A stretch of DNA of 25,703 bases from SABI01 sp964453215 (GTDB lineage Bacteria > Spirochaetota > Spirochaetia > Sphaerochaetales > Sphaerochaetaceae), in the NCBI GenBank assembly GCA_964453215.1, contig CAYVRR010000026.1:1-25703 (forward strand), read 5' to 3'. This document shows positions 1-8,105 of the stretch, piece after piece (positions within the stretch are counted from its first letter, which is position 1; every line of letters starts with the position of its first letter). The notes under the pieces were generated by a model that did not search any database, was not told where the DNA came from, and was given only the letters and a program-made list of their open reading frames with translations. Both the position numbers and the translations under genes were made by a program.

Positions 1-34
1 CTAAAAGAATGATTCATCCTGATAAACCTCTATC

Positions 35-63
35 TTGGAGTTTATACCATTATTCAGTATACT
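35..63 (+). promoter_or_regulatory. Sigma-70-type promoter for the FolM-like gene
   Basis: A -35 box TTGGAG (35-40) is followed by a 17-base spacer and a -10 box TATACT (58-63). The predicted start of transcription, about 7 bases after the -10, falls at 69-71, where the ATG of the next gene lies. I see no Shine-Dalgarno sequence in front of that ATG, so the message may be leaderless. The -10 sits inside the 11-mer AGTATACTCAT shared with two other promoters in the window. Confidence 0.55.
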
Positions 64-70
64 CATTTCT

Positions 71-778
71 ATGGATAAGAGTAACACAGTGATTGTTCTT
101 GGAGCTTCAGATCGTCTTGGCAGAGCTATTGCACTATATCTATCTCAAGCTGGCTATGACATTATTGTCCACTATAATAACAACGAAGAGGGTGCAAGAA
201 AGACTCTTTCTATGATTGAAAGAGGTTCTCTTCTTCAAGCAGATCTTACAACTCACAGAGGTATTGCCTCTATCTTTAATTCTGTTAGTTCTTTTGTTTC
301 AATCGTTAATTGTGCTTCAGTATTTGTTGATTCACCTTTTGAAGAAGTGGATGAAAATCGCTTTGATACAGATCAAGCAATTCATCAAAAAGCTCCCTTC
401 TTTCTTACTCAATCCTTGTATCGCTACTCTAAAGAACATAATATTTACACATCTATTATCCACCTCACAGATGCTGGGATACAAAAACCAGGAACTCAGC
501 GGCCCTCCTACTACATAGCAAAAAGTGCCTTAGAAGCCCAAATAAAGGTATTAGCACTTTCATGTGCCCCATTTGTGAGAGTAAATGGAGTAGCACCAGG
601 ACTCATTATTTCCAATAATGAAAAAGAAGAAGCCTATTTTCTCAAAAGAAAAGAGATCGTTCCCTTACAAAGACTCGCAACAGTACAAGATGTAGCATCT
701 TGTGTCGAATTTCTCATAAAAAATGAATCAATCACTGGACATATTATACAAGTAGATTCAGGTGAATCACTACTATAA
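71..778 (+). CDS. folM: FolM/PTR1-type short-chain dehydrogenase (pterin reductase)
   Basis: A 235-residue short-chain dehydrogenase, probably an NADPH-dependent cytosolic reductase of dihydropterins (dihydromonapterin or dihydrofolate). The N-terminal nucleotide-binding turn is GASDRLG (11-17), followed by HYNNN (35-39), where pteridine reductases have HYHRS. NCAS (80-83) is the usual NNAS. The catalytic set looks like D134-Y147-K151: the usual Ser is replaced by Asp in the motif HLTDA, 13 residues before the Tyr, as in trypanosomatid PTR1 and in E. coli FolM (remembered motif IIHITD). The segment VNGVAPGLI (171-179) is also typical. I chose ATG 71 because an in-frame TTG at 35 would start inside the -35 box and add a non-conserved tail. 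Assignment to FolM rather than a generic SDR rests on these motifs; the substrate is inferred. The preceding gene lies outside the window. Confidence 0.72.
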   Translation: MDKSNTVIVLGASDRLGRAIALYLSQAGYDIIVHYNNNEEGARKTLSMIERGSLLQADLTTHRGIASIFNSVSSFVSIVNCASVFVDSPFEEVDENRFDTDQAIHQKAPFFLTQSLYRYSKEHNIYTSIIHLTDAGIQKPGTQRPSYYIAKSALEAQIKVLALSCAPFVRVNGVAPGLIISNNEKEEAYFLKRKEIVPLQRLATVQDVASCVEFLIKNESITGHIIQVDSGESLL

Positions 779-871
779 ATAGAAGTGATTACGTGTTTTG
801 TTAGTGCATTAGGTGAATATTAGATAAAGAATAGTAACCCTACCTTTCCAATCTAATCAAAATACCTTATC

Positions 872-877
872 TATACT
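872..877 (+). promoter_or_regulatory. Possible -10 box for the efflux operon
   Basis: TATACT lies 28 bases before the TolC-like start codon, in the 127-base gap after the FolM-like gene. No good -35 is seen at 16-18 bases: the nearest TTCCAA (846-851) is 20 bases away. The gap shows no GG-N10-GC pattern expected of a sigma-54 promoter and no clear terminator. Confidence 0.3.
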
Positions 878-905
878 ATAACGAATAAATATAAGGATAT
901 TACGT

Positions 906-2345
906 ATGAAAAAATCAATCTTTTGGATCTCATTCTTTTTTATACTTCAATCAGTTGCTTCATTATCTGCAGTAGATATTGATGCATTAGTTGAAAGAGC
1001 TAAAGGAGAGAGTGAAATCTTACAGATGTATACACTGAATAAAAAATCAGGTGAACTGAGTCTCGCATCTAGTGAAGTAAAAGATGTAACAGGAGTTACT
1101 GTAAGTGGAGGAGCCGGTTATCAAGAAAGTAGGTTAAATCCTCTTTCTCCTTTACAAGATAGCATTGCTGGAAATATTGGAGTTGATATAACCCTTCCAA
1201 CTGACCAAAAAACTACCATTAGTTTCTCAACGGGAAATATTAATTACTTCACAAGTACTCAAGATTTTCTTATCTCCCCTTCCTTAGGAGTTTCCAAAAC
1301 CTTCATCACACAAGATAATGGAGAAAAGTTAGAAGATTTACAAACTGGAAAGAACTCACTAAATGTTGAATATGCATATAGGGTAAATGAATCTAACTTT
1401 GTTTCTTCCATTTATAGCAAAGTGAGTGAAATCATAAATGTTGAAAAGAGTCTAATCTCTAATGAGAAAGAGATTATCACACTTCAAACAATTATCGATA
1501 ACACAATTGCCTTAGGGACCTACTCTACCGATAGTGTGAAGTTTAAGTCCTATGAGTTAGGTATGAAAAATTATCAGAGAATGAAACAAAACTATGAGAA
1601 GCAACTTATTATTCTCAAAAAACAATTCAAACAAATCACAAATCAAGAGTACACAGCAATAGATCAAATAGAGATACCAACCCTCTCCTTTAGCCCCCTT
1701 GCAATGGGTAATACAAAGGTTATCCTCGCTTCTTTTGATGTTGAAATTGCTAAAGAACAATTAGCTCTTTTTACTAGACGGAATGTGAAAGTAACTGGTG
1801 GAAGCACTGTCCCTTCCTTTAGTATAAGTGGGAAAGCTGGTGTAGGTTATATTCATTCTACCTCTGATACAGTAGATTATTCTATTGGAGGTGGAGCTTC
1901 TTATAATGGGGCCTCTTTTTCTTTAGGAACCCAAGTTGAAGTAGGTATTGATAGTGGTGGAGTTACTCCAACTGTATCAATTTCTGGTTCATGGTCTAAT
2001 AATACCAGTAGTACAAAAACAACAATTGAAAAAGAGTCATTAGAGAATACTCTTGCAATGAAAGAGTTAGAGTATACTCAAGCTTTATTAGATTACCAAA
2101 TAGCATCACAATCTCTTAGTAGCGATATCTTCAATTATGAAAATGAAGTGAATGAATTTAACCAAAGTAAAGAATACAATGAGTCAGTGTTAGAGAGTCA
2201 AAAAGAAGCCTATGAGGCAGGACTTGCTAAAGAGAGTGATGTCTATAGTGCTAGGGTAAATATTGCACTCGATGAAAAAACACAACAACTACTTGCCTTA
2301 AAAGGAAGAATGTTAGCCGAACGAATCAAGAGCATGCAGTTTTAA
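906..2345 (+). CDS. TolC-family outer-membrane efflux protein
   Basis: A 479-residue protein that likely forms the trimeric outer-membrane/periplasmic channel of the export system encoded downstream. A signal peptide is visible (basic MKK, hydrophobic core, cleavage near SLSA, residue 22). The layout fits a TolC protomer: alternating long helical stretches rich in Glu/Lys/Gln (about 25-60, 165-250, 270-295, 370-475) and two Gly/Ser/Thr-rich beta segments (about 60-150 and 295-365) that would make the barrel strands. Overall identity to named TolC proteins cannot be judged by eye. The start has AAGGA 8 bases upstream. The next gene begins 24 bases after the stop, consistent with an operon with the adaptor and ABC genes. 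Confidence 0.8.
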   Translation: MKKSIFWISFFFILQSVASLSAVDIDALVERAKGESEILQMYTLNKKSGELSLASSEVKDVTGVTVSGGAGYQESRLNPLSPLQDSIAGNIGVDITLPTDQKTTISFSTGNINYFTSTQDFLISPSLGVSKTFITQDNGEKLEDLQTGKNSLNVEYAYRVNESNFVSSIYSKVSEIINVEKSLISNEKEIITLQTIIDNTIALGTYSTDSVKFKSYELGMKNYQRMKQNYEKQLIILKKQFKQITNQEYTAIDQIEIPTLSFSPLAMGNTKVILASFDVEIAKEQLALFTRRNVKVTGGSTVPSFSISGKAGVGYIHSTSDTVDYSIGGGASYNGASFSLGTQVEVGIDSGGVTPTVSISGSWSNNTSSTKTTIEKESLENTLAMKELEYTQALLDYQIASQSLSSDIFNYENEVNEFNQSKEYNESVLESQKEAYEAGLAKESDVYSARVNIALDEKTQQLLALKGRMLAERIKSMQF

Positions 2346-2369
2346 CGAATAATGAGGGAGCTTAAAGAT

Positions 2370-3500
2370 ATGAAAAATAGAAAAGAAAAAAAAGATACAT
2401 CTACTATGACAACAGAAGAGAGAGTAAAGATGAGTTTAGCGAAGAGAAAGAAAAGAGCCTTCATAAAGAAAATTATTACACTTATTGTGTGGCTCATCAT
2501 CATTGCACTTCTTGTCTTTACGTTTATCTCATTTCAACAAACAGGCTCGTGGTGGTGGGCATCAAAACGAGATGCTAATGCAGCATCTGTTGCACCAAAA
2601 GAAGTCACAGTAGATGAACTCACTATCACTCAAACAATAGACCTTAGTGGCATTGTTGAGCCATATGATATTCAAAAAGTAGTGTTTCGTAGTACAGGTG
2701 CTGTAACTGGAGTCTTTGTAAAAGAGGGTGATAGTGTAAAGAAGGGTGATTTGTTAGCAACTATTGATGATACTTCTCAGCAATATGAAATTGCAAATAT
2801 TAAGAATCTCATTGCATCAGCAAAGCTAGAAGGATCTGTAAATCAAGTAACACTTTATGAAATGCAGCTCAAGCTCAGACAAAATTTACTCGATTATACG
2901 AGAATTAGAGCAAACTTTGATGGAGTTGTAGCATCCCTTTCTCTCGATGAAGGAGACTGGGCAGAAGCTGGAGCTGTAGTGATGATCTTAGTTGATACAT
3001 CTCGCTTAAAAGCAACAGTTGAAATAGATGAAATAGATATGCAGTCTGTCACAACAGGAATGACTGCCACATTAGACTTTGATGCTATTCCTAATGAAAA
3101 AGTTGAAGCAATTGTTGATTATATTCCCCTTTTAGGAAGAACAACAACTCAAGGAATTGGGGTAAAAGATGTTGAACTCCTTATAGATAATCCTCCATTA
3201 GGGATCTCTTCTGGGTATACATTTGCAGGAACTCTCAATGTAAGTGAAGAGAAAGTTGCCCTTGTTATACCATCCATTGCAATTACAACTGACTCATCTG
3301 GTGTAAGCTCAGTACGAAAGAAAGGAGCTGACGGGAATCCAGTTAAAGTTACAATAAAAGTTGCATACCTTGGAGAAGGGATGAGTGAAGTGTTAAGTGG
3401 TGGGTTAAAGAAAGGGGATGTGATTCTCCTTGGTTCAACTACCCCTAATAGCAATTCTGCAATACGGTTTGGAATGCCACCTGGCCAAGGAAGAAGATAA
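2370..3500 (+). CDS. HlyD/MacA-type periplasmic adaptor (membrane fusion protein)
   Basis: A 376-residue adaptor expected to link the inner-membrane ABC transporter to the TolC-like channel. A basic cytoplasmic tail (1-32) precedes one membrane span (about 34-55). The first lipoyl half ends around LLATIDD (128-134) and includes GAVTGVFVKEGDSVKKGD (110-127). The second half (NFDGVVASLSLDEGDW, 182-197) is followed by a beta-barrel domain and a membrane-proximal domain to the C terminus. The helical hairpin between the lipoyl halves is only about 45 residues, shorter than in E. coli MacA. ATG 2370 is preferred over an in-frame ATG at 2352 because AGGGAG (2355-2360) lies 9 bases before it. The next gene follows within 16 bases. 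Confidence 0.85.
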   Translation: MKNRKEKKDTSTMTTEERVKMSLAKRKKRAFIKKIITLIVWLIIIALLVFTFISFQQTGSWWWASKRDANAASVAPKEVTVDELTITQTIDLSGIVEPYDIQKVVFRSTGAVTGVFVKEGDSVKKGDLLATIDDTSQQYEIANIKNLIASAKLEGSVNQVTLYEMQLKLRQNLLDYTRIRANFDGVVASLSLDEGDWAEAGAVVMILVDTSRLKATVEIDEIDMQSVTTGMTATLDFDAIPNEKVEAIVDYIPLLGRTTTQGIGVKDVELLIDNPPLGISSGYTFAGTLNVSEEKVALVIPSIAITTDSSGVSSVRKKGADGNPVKVTIKVAYLGEGMSEVLSGGLKKGDVILLGSTTPNSNSAIRFGMPPGQGRR

Positions 3501-3515
3501 GGATGGGTGAAGTAT

Positions 3516-4190
3516 ATGAGTGAACACGTAATAGAATTATTTGATGTAAGGCGCTACTTCACCATGGGAGATTTTATTGTAAAAGCCCTTGATGGGGTAT
3601 CCTTGAATATAGAAAGGGGCTCTTTTACTGCAATAACAGGACCATCTGGGTCGGGTAAATCTACCCTTATGAACTTAATTGGATGTTTAGATACTCCAAC
3701 AGATGGATACATCCATATAGATGGAGAGCTCACAATGGGGATGAATGAGAAAGAACTTGCTTATGTGAGAAACGAGAAAGTAGGGTTTGTGTTTCAACAA
3801 TTTAACTTACTAGGAAAATCTAATGCACTTGAAAATGTGATGACTCCCCTTTTATATAGCGGAATTGGAGTGAGAGAAAGAAAAGAACTTGCTTCCATTG
3901 CCTTAGAGAGGGTGGGGCTTGCTGACAGAATGAAACACCGCCCAAATGAACTTAGTGGTGGTCAAAAACAGAGAGTTGCAATAGCAAGAGCACTTGTAAA
4001 TAACCCCTCTATCTTGTTAGCAGATGAACCAACTGGTGCACTCGATTCACAAACTGGAAGACAAATTCTAGAACTATTTGAAGAACTTCATAGTGAAGGA
4101 AGAACAGTTATCCTTGTCACTCACGACAAAGAGATTGCATCGTACGCAAAGAGGCAAATTAAAGTGAGAGATGGAAAGGTGGGTGAATAG
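3516..4190 (+). CDS. MacB/LolD-type ABC transporter ATPase
   Basis: A 224-residue ABC ATPase powering the MacB-type exporter. Walker A is GPSGSGKST (42-50), the Q-loop lies in FVFQQFN (91-97), the signature is LSGGQ (146-150), Walker B is ILLADEP (166-172) and the H-loop His is 203. The gapless size and the sequence PTGALDSQTG after Walker B are typical of the MacB/LolD group. All catalytic residues are present. I prefer ATG 3516; a GTG at 3507 also lies behind AAGGA but at only 3 bases. The stop codon (4188-4190) is directly followed by the ATG of the permease, so the two are translationally linked. ATPase and permease are separate genes, unlike the fused E. coli MacB. Confidence 0.92.
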   Translation: MSEHVIELFDVRRYFTMGDFIVKALDGVSLNIERGSFTAITGPSGSGKSTLMNLIGCLDTPTDGYIHIDGELTMGMNEKELAYVRNEKVGFVFQQFNLLGKSNALENVMTPLLYSGIGVRERKELASIALERVGLADRMKHRPNELSGGQKQRVAIARALVNNPSILLADEPTGALDSQTGRQILELFEELHSEGRTVILVTHDKEIASYAKRQIKVRDGKVGE

Positions 4191-5372
4191 ATGGTATGGG
4201 AAAATATTAAATTAGCATTAAAAGATATGGTTACAAGTAAGATGAGAACACTCCTATCCCTCCTTGGAATTGTTATAGGAGTTGCCTCTGTTATTGCCAT
4301 ATTAACACTTGGACAAAGTGCCACCAAGAGTATCACGCAAACAATTGTGGAAGGTGGACTTGAAATGGTGACCATATTCCCAAGTCGAACAAGTAAAAAA
4401 GCGAGTGAGTTTACTGAAGATTTTGGCAATAACCTCAAAACTCAAATAGCTGATATTGAAACAGTGCTCCCTGTGAACTCGAGTTCTGCGAATATCCGAT
4501 ATGGGCAACAGATGATAACAGGTACTGTTACAGGAGTTCTTTCAACCTATGCATCAGTATTAGATTATACTAGCAAAGAGGGGTCATTCTTCTCCCTTTC
4601 AGACAACCTTTTATCTCGTCAAGTAGTAGTTTTAGGAGCAGATATCGCAGATGAGTTATTTCCAGATGGAGATGCTTTAGGAAAATATATTTCTGTCTTC
4701 AGAAACCAAGCAAAAAGCTATGTTGTTGTTGGGGTCATGGAAGATAAAGAGAGCTCTTTTAACCTTTCGTACAATGGAAGTATTTATATCCCTTACAACA
4801 CCTATGTGCAGCGATTTATGAAACCAAATAATGTTGGCTCCTACGTTGTTCGTGTTTCTGATGGCGCTGATGCCTTATTAGTTTCAGATAATATTAGTGC
4901 GTATCTAGATAACACCGTGGGAACAGATGCTTACAGAATTTTCTCACCAGCAAGCCTTGCTGAGATGGCTGAATCAATTACAGGAACTTTTTCATCTTTC
5001 TTAGCAGCTATAGCCGCAATTAGTTTATTAGTTGGGGGAATAGGTATTATGAATATCATGCTTGTAACAGTTGCAGAGAGGACCAAAGAGATAGGAATAC
5101 GAAAAGCACTGGGAGCATCTCCTGTTACTATTATGGGGCAGTTTATTACTGAAGCCATTGTCCTTACCCTCACAGGAGGTGTGATTGGGATAGGCCTTGG
5201 AACACTCCTAAGTTATGTGGTTGCTAAAGCGGTTGGATGGCAATTATTTCTCTCCTATTCATCATTTGTGTATGCTGCTGGGTTCTCTACTCTTGTCGGT
5301 GTCTTCTTTGGATGGTATCCTGCATTTAAAGCATCGAAACTAGATCCAATAGAGGCACTAAATTATGAGTAG
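4191..5372 (+). CDS. MacB/FtsX-type ABC transporter permease
   Basis: A 393-residue inner-membrane permease, partner of the preceding ATPase. The topology is that of the MacB family: one N-terminal span (about 20-41), a large periplasmic domain (about 42-265), then three spans (about 268-294, 318-345, 357-379). Hallmarks are the coupling segment ERTKEIGIRKALGAS (296-310) and the C-terminal WYPAFKASKLDPIEAL (375-390). The start codon touches the ATPase stop. The last 8 bases overlap the histidine kinase gene. Exported substrate is unknown: MacB relatives move macrolides, peptides, enterotoxin or lipoproteins, and nothing here distinguishes between them. Confidence 0.92.
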   Translation: MVWENIKLALKDMVTSKMRTLLSLLGIVIGVASVIAILTLGQSATKSITQTIVEGGLEMVTIFPSRTSKKASEFTEDFGNNLKTQIADIETVLPVNSSSANIRYGQQMITGTVTGVLSTYASVLDYTSKEGSFFSLSDNLLSRQVVVLGADIADELFPDGDALGKYISVFRNQAKSYVVVGVMEDKESSFNLSYNGSIYIPYNTYVQRFMKPNNVGSYVVRVSDGADALLVSDNISAYLDNTVGTDAYRIFSPASLAEMAESITGTFSSFLAAIAAISLLVGGIGIMNIMLVTVAERTKEIGIRKALGASPVTIMGQFITEAIVLTLTGGVIGIGLGTLLSYVVAKAVGWQLFLSYSSFVYAAGFSTLVGVFFGWYPAFKASKLDPIEALNYE

Positions 5373-6669
5373 AACTAACAGACATAACGTACTAGAAGGG
5401 AAGGAGCATATTGTCGTATTAGGCTCCCTCTCTATTCTCTTTATAGTACTTACTCTGTTAGTCCTTTTTCTTGCCCAGCTTTTTATAGACCGAGAAACCA
5501 CCTTGATGCAGTTTGAAGCAGAGAGGGGGTTTGCAAGTTCCACACTCCTATTATTACAAGAAGAGCACTCTAAGGCCCTCGAAGCTATGGGTGATGCACG
5601 AGTGAAAGGAATTGGAGTCTATTCTAATAATGGGCGACTCAGGCTTGGTTTAGGATCAGTTCCTAACACCATTCCACTCGATAAATTTAGTGCAATACAA
5701 CGCAGTGGAAGTAGTGAACAATATATTAATGGCATTGCCTCTTATAACAAAGAGACAGGGATGATTGAATATCTTCGATATAGTCGTTTTACCATTGAGA
5801 TGGAAACAGGGAACCTCATGTTAGATGAAGAGGGGTATCTTCCTTCTCCCCTTACATTCCCAGATGTCTTATATGTGTTATTTGATGGGCAAGAATATTA
5901 TTCGAAAGTGATGAATGTTCGCATTATTAGTGCCTTCTCTATTTTTGCCCTTATCATTCTCCTATTTCTTATATTCAAAATTTATCAAAATAATAGGAAA
6001 TATAAAGAGCGACTTGCTAAGCAAGAGCACCTTGTGAATTTAGGAGAAGCAGCGAGGACATTAGCTCATGAAATTAAAAACCCTTTAAGTGCTATAGCAC
6101 TTCAAATATCAATATTAAAGAAAACTCTTCCAAAAGAGGCTATTGCCGGTTTAAGTCTTATCGACCAAGAATCGTATCGCCTCACTGCCCTTACTAACAG
6201 GATAAATGATTTTCTAAGAAATCCAGTTGGAAACCCAGAACATGTTGAAATTAGAGCTCTTATCGAATCTTTAATGAAACGTTTTGATACCCCTATTCAG
6301 ATAGTTCCAACTTCTTTAGAAAAAGCCTATATTTCAATTGACCCCTACAGAGCTCGCTCTATATTTGAAAATTTGTTAAAAAACGCAATAGAAAGTAGTA
6401 GTGATGGAGACCCAGAGGTCACAGTTGAAATTATTAAGGGTAAAAAGAAACGAGTTCATATCTACATCCACGATAAGGGAGATGGGATTGATGAAAAAGC
6501 TCTTGATAAGATTTTTGACCCATTTTATACCACTAAAGTGCACGGCTCTGGTATAGGGCTCTCAATTTCTCGTCAGTTCATTAGAGCTCGTAATGGTGAG
6601 CTCATGATTTATAATAGAGAAGAGAAAGGTGCTACGGTGGAAGTTGTATTACCCCTTGTTCACACATAG
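5365..6669 (+). CDS. Membrane sensor histidine kinase
   Basis: A 434-residue kinase with two membrane spans (about 16-40 and 187-206) bracketing a periplasmic sensor region of about 145 residues that matches no domain I recognise. No HAMP domain is obvious; a short charged linker leads to the HisKA helix with the phospho-acceptor H235 in AHEIKNPLSA (234-243). The ATPase domain has the N-box ENLLKNAIE (335-343), G1 box DKGDGID (370-376), FDPFYTTK (384-391) and G2 GSGIGLS (394-400), so it looks catalytically complete and NtrB/ZraS-like. It overlaps the permease gene by 8 bases and is followed 8 bases later by its presumed cognate regulator. The position suggests it senses the exported substrate or the envelope stress it relieves. 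Confidence 0.92.
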   Translation: MSRTNRHNVLEGKEHIVVLGSLSILFIVLTLLVLFLAQLFIDRETTLMQFEAERGFASSTLLLLQEEHSKALEAMGDARVKGIGVYSNNGRLRLGLGSVPNTIPLDKFSAIQRSGSSEQYINGIASYNKETGMIEYLRYSRFTIEMETGNLMLDEEGYLPSPLTFPDVLYVLFDGQEYYSKVMNVRIISAFSIFALIILLFLIFKIYQNNRKYKERLAKQEHLVNLGEAARTLAHEIKNPLSAIALQISILKKTLPKEAIAGLSLIDQESYRLTALTNRINDFLRNPVGNPEHVEIRALIESLMKRFDTPIQIVPTSLEKAYISIDPYRARSIFENLLKNAIESSSDGDPEVTVEIIKGKKKRVHIYIHDKGDGIDEKALDKIFDPFYTTKVHGSGIGLSISRQFIRARNGELMIYNREEKGATVEVVLPLVHT

Positions 6670-6677
6670 GAGATAAG

Positions 6678-8030
6678 TTGTTGAGAATTTTAGTAGTTGA
6701 TGATGAAATAAATATTCGTACTCTCATCTGCACCTATTTAGAGATGGAGAACTTTGAAACAGATGCTGCTGAAAATGGCCTCTCTGCTCAGCGCCTTTTA
6801 AGCCAAGAAGCCTATGAAGCAGTCCTGTTAGACTTGAAAATGCCTGGTATGGATGGGCTTGAACTACTTAGGTGGATTCGTCATGAAGGGTTTCGAATGC
6901 CTATTATCATGATTAGTGCTCATGGTGAAATACCTGATGCAGTAGCTGCCCTGAAAGAGGGTGCCCAAGATTATGTAACAAAGCCATTTGATATAGAAGA
7001 AGTAACACTACGCCTTCGCTCCCTTATAGAGAATTATCAACTGCGCACTACCATCGAATCACAAACAGCAAGTGATGGAGAGGAACAACTCCTTGTTGGT
7101 TCAAGCAAAGCAATACGTAATATTCAGCAAGTGATTCAAAAAATATCACACTCCCTCTCCTCAGTTCTCGTAACAGGAGAAAGTGGCACAGGGAAAGAGG
7201 TTGTAGCTCGTCAAATTCATAAAAGTGGTGAACATCCTCACTCCCCATTTGTTGCTGTTAACATAGGGGGAGTTCCTGGAAACTTACTTGAAAGTGAACT
7301 GTTTGGATATGAAAAAGGGGCTTTCACAGGAGCTACTTCGAGAAAGATTGGGATGTTTGAACTCGCTAGTGGTGGCACTCTCTTTTTAGATGAAATAGGG
7401 GATATGCCTATGGAGTTACAAGTGAAGCTCCTGAGAGTCCTACAAGAAAGAAATATGCACCGCCTTGGTGGAGTACAACCTATTCCTATTAATGCGAGAA
7501 TTATTGCAGCAACAAACAGAGTACTTGAAGAGAGGGTAAGAGATGGCCTTTTTAGAGAAGACCTCTTTTATCGCCTCAATGTAGTGAGAATAGCGATTCC
7601 CCCCTTAAGAGAGAGAAAAGAGGATATCCCTTTATTAGCTGCAACTATTGTGAAAAAACTTAATAAAAAGATGGGCCTTAGCATTCAAGGATTGTCTGTT
7701 GATGTGCTAGATCTTCTTAAAGATCACCCTTTTTATGGAAATGTGAGAGAGTTAGAGAATATATTAGAGCGAGCTATGATTTTTTCAACAACACCAACTC
7801 TTCAAGTTGAGGATATTAATTTAAGTGGAACTGCTCTGTATATGGATGAAAAAATTCACACCCCCCCATCTGATGCAGGGGATGTGAGAAATTTAAAAGA
7901 ATTAGAACAAGAAGCAATTATAAGAAGTCTTCACAGGTGGGAAGGAAATAGAACCCGTGCTGCACAAGAACTTGGAATATCGAGAAGAACGCTGATAAAT
8001 AAAATACAAGAATACCAGCTAGATCTATAA
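6678..8030 (+). CDS. NtrC-family sigma-54-dependent response regulator
   Basis: A 450-residue activator in three parts. The receiver domain (1-120) has acidic D8/D9, phospho-acceptor D52 and K102. The AAA+ domain (about 138-370) has Walker A GESGTGKE (167-174), the sigma-54 contact loop GAFTGA (214-219) and Walker B GGTLFLDE (232-239). A Fis-type helix-turn-helix (about 410-448) ends in GISRRTLINKIQEY. All parts are intact, so it should drive sigma-54 promoters when phosphorylated by the upstream kinase. The start is TTG (6678; a second TTG follows at 6681) behind AGGAG (6668-6672), an uncommon start choice. This is the last gene of the efflux operon; no sigma-54 promoter was found in the operon's upstream gap. 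Confidence 0.95.
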   Translation: MLRILVVDDEINIRTLICTYLEMENFETDAAENGLSAQRLLSQEAYEAVLLDLKMPGMDGLELLRWIRHEGFRMPIIMISAHGEIPDAVAALKEGAQDYVTKPFDIEEVTLRLRSLIENYQLRTTIESQTASDGEEQLLVGSSKAIRNIQQVIQKISHSLSSVLVTGESGTGKEVVARQIHKSGEHPHSPFVAVNIGGVPGNLLESELFGYEKGAFTGATSRKIGMFELASGGTLFLDEIGDMPMELQVKLLRVLQERNMHRLGGVQPIPINARIIAATNRVLEERVRDGLFREDLFYRLNVVRIAIPPLRERKEDIPLLAATIVKKLNKKMGLSIQGLSVDVLDLLKDHPFYGNVRELENILERAMIFSTTPTLQVEDINLSGTALYMDEKIHTPPSDAGDVRNLKELEQEAIIRSLHRWEGNRTRAAQELGISRRTLINKIQEYQLDL

Positions 8031-8105
8031 ATAATCTTACCTGGAAAAAACAATAAAGATATCTTACAATTATTTTGATACCTACAATAGATAATGGAGT
8101 GAATA

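Noticed and set aside
35..70. In-frame TTG at 35 extending the FolM-like protein by 12 residues
   Set aside because: It lies inside the -35 box, has no ribosome site, and the extra residues precede the normal SDR start.
3..92. Third-frame open stretch from the window edge, overlapping the FolM-like start, as the tail of an upstream gene
   Set aside because: Too short to identify; the other two frames stop within 12 bases, so the upstream gene may equally end there.
779..905. Sigma-54 (-24/-12) promoter for the efflux operon
   Set aside because: No GG-N10-GC spacing was found in the gap; the GG dinucleotides present are not followed by GC at the right distance.
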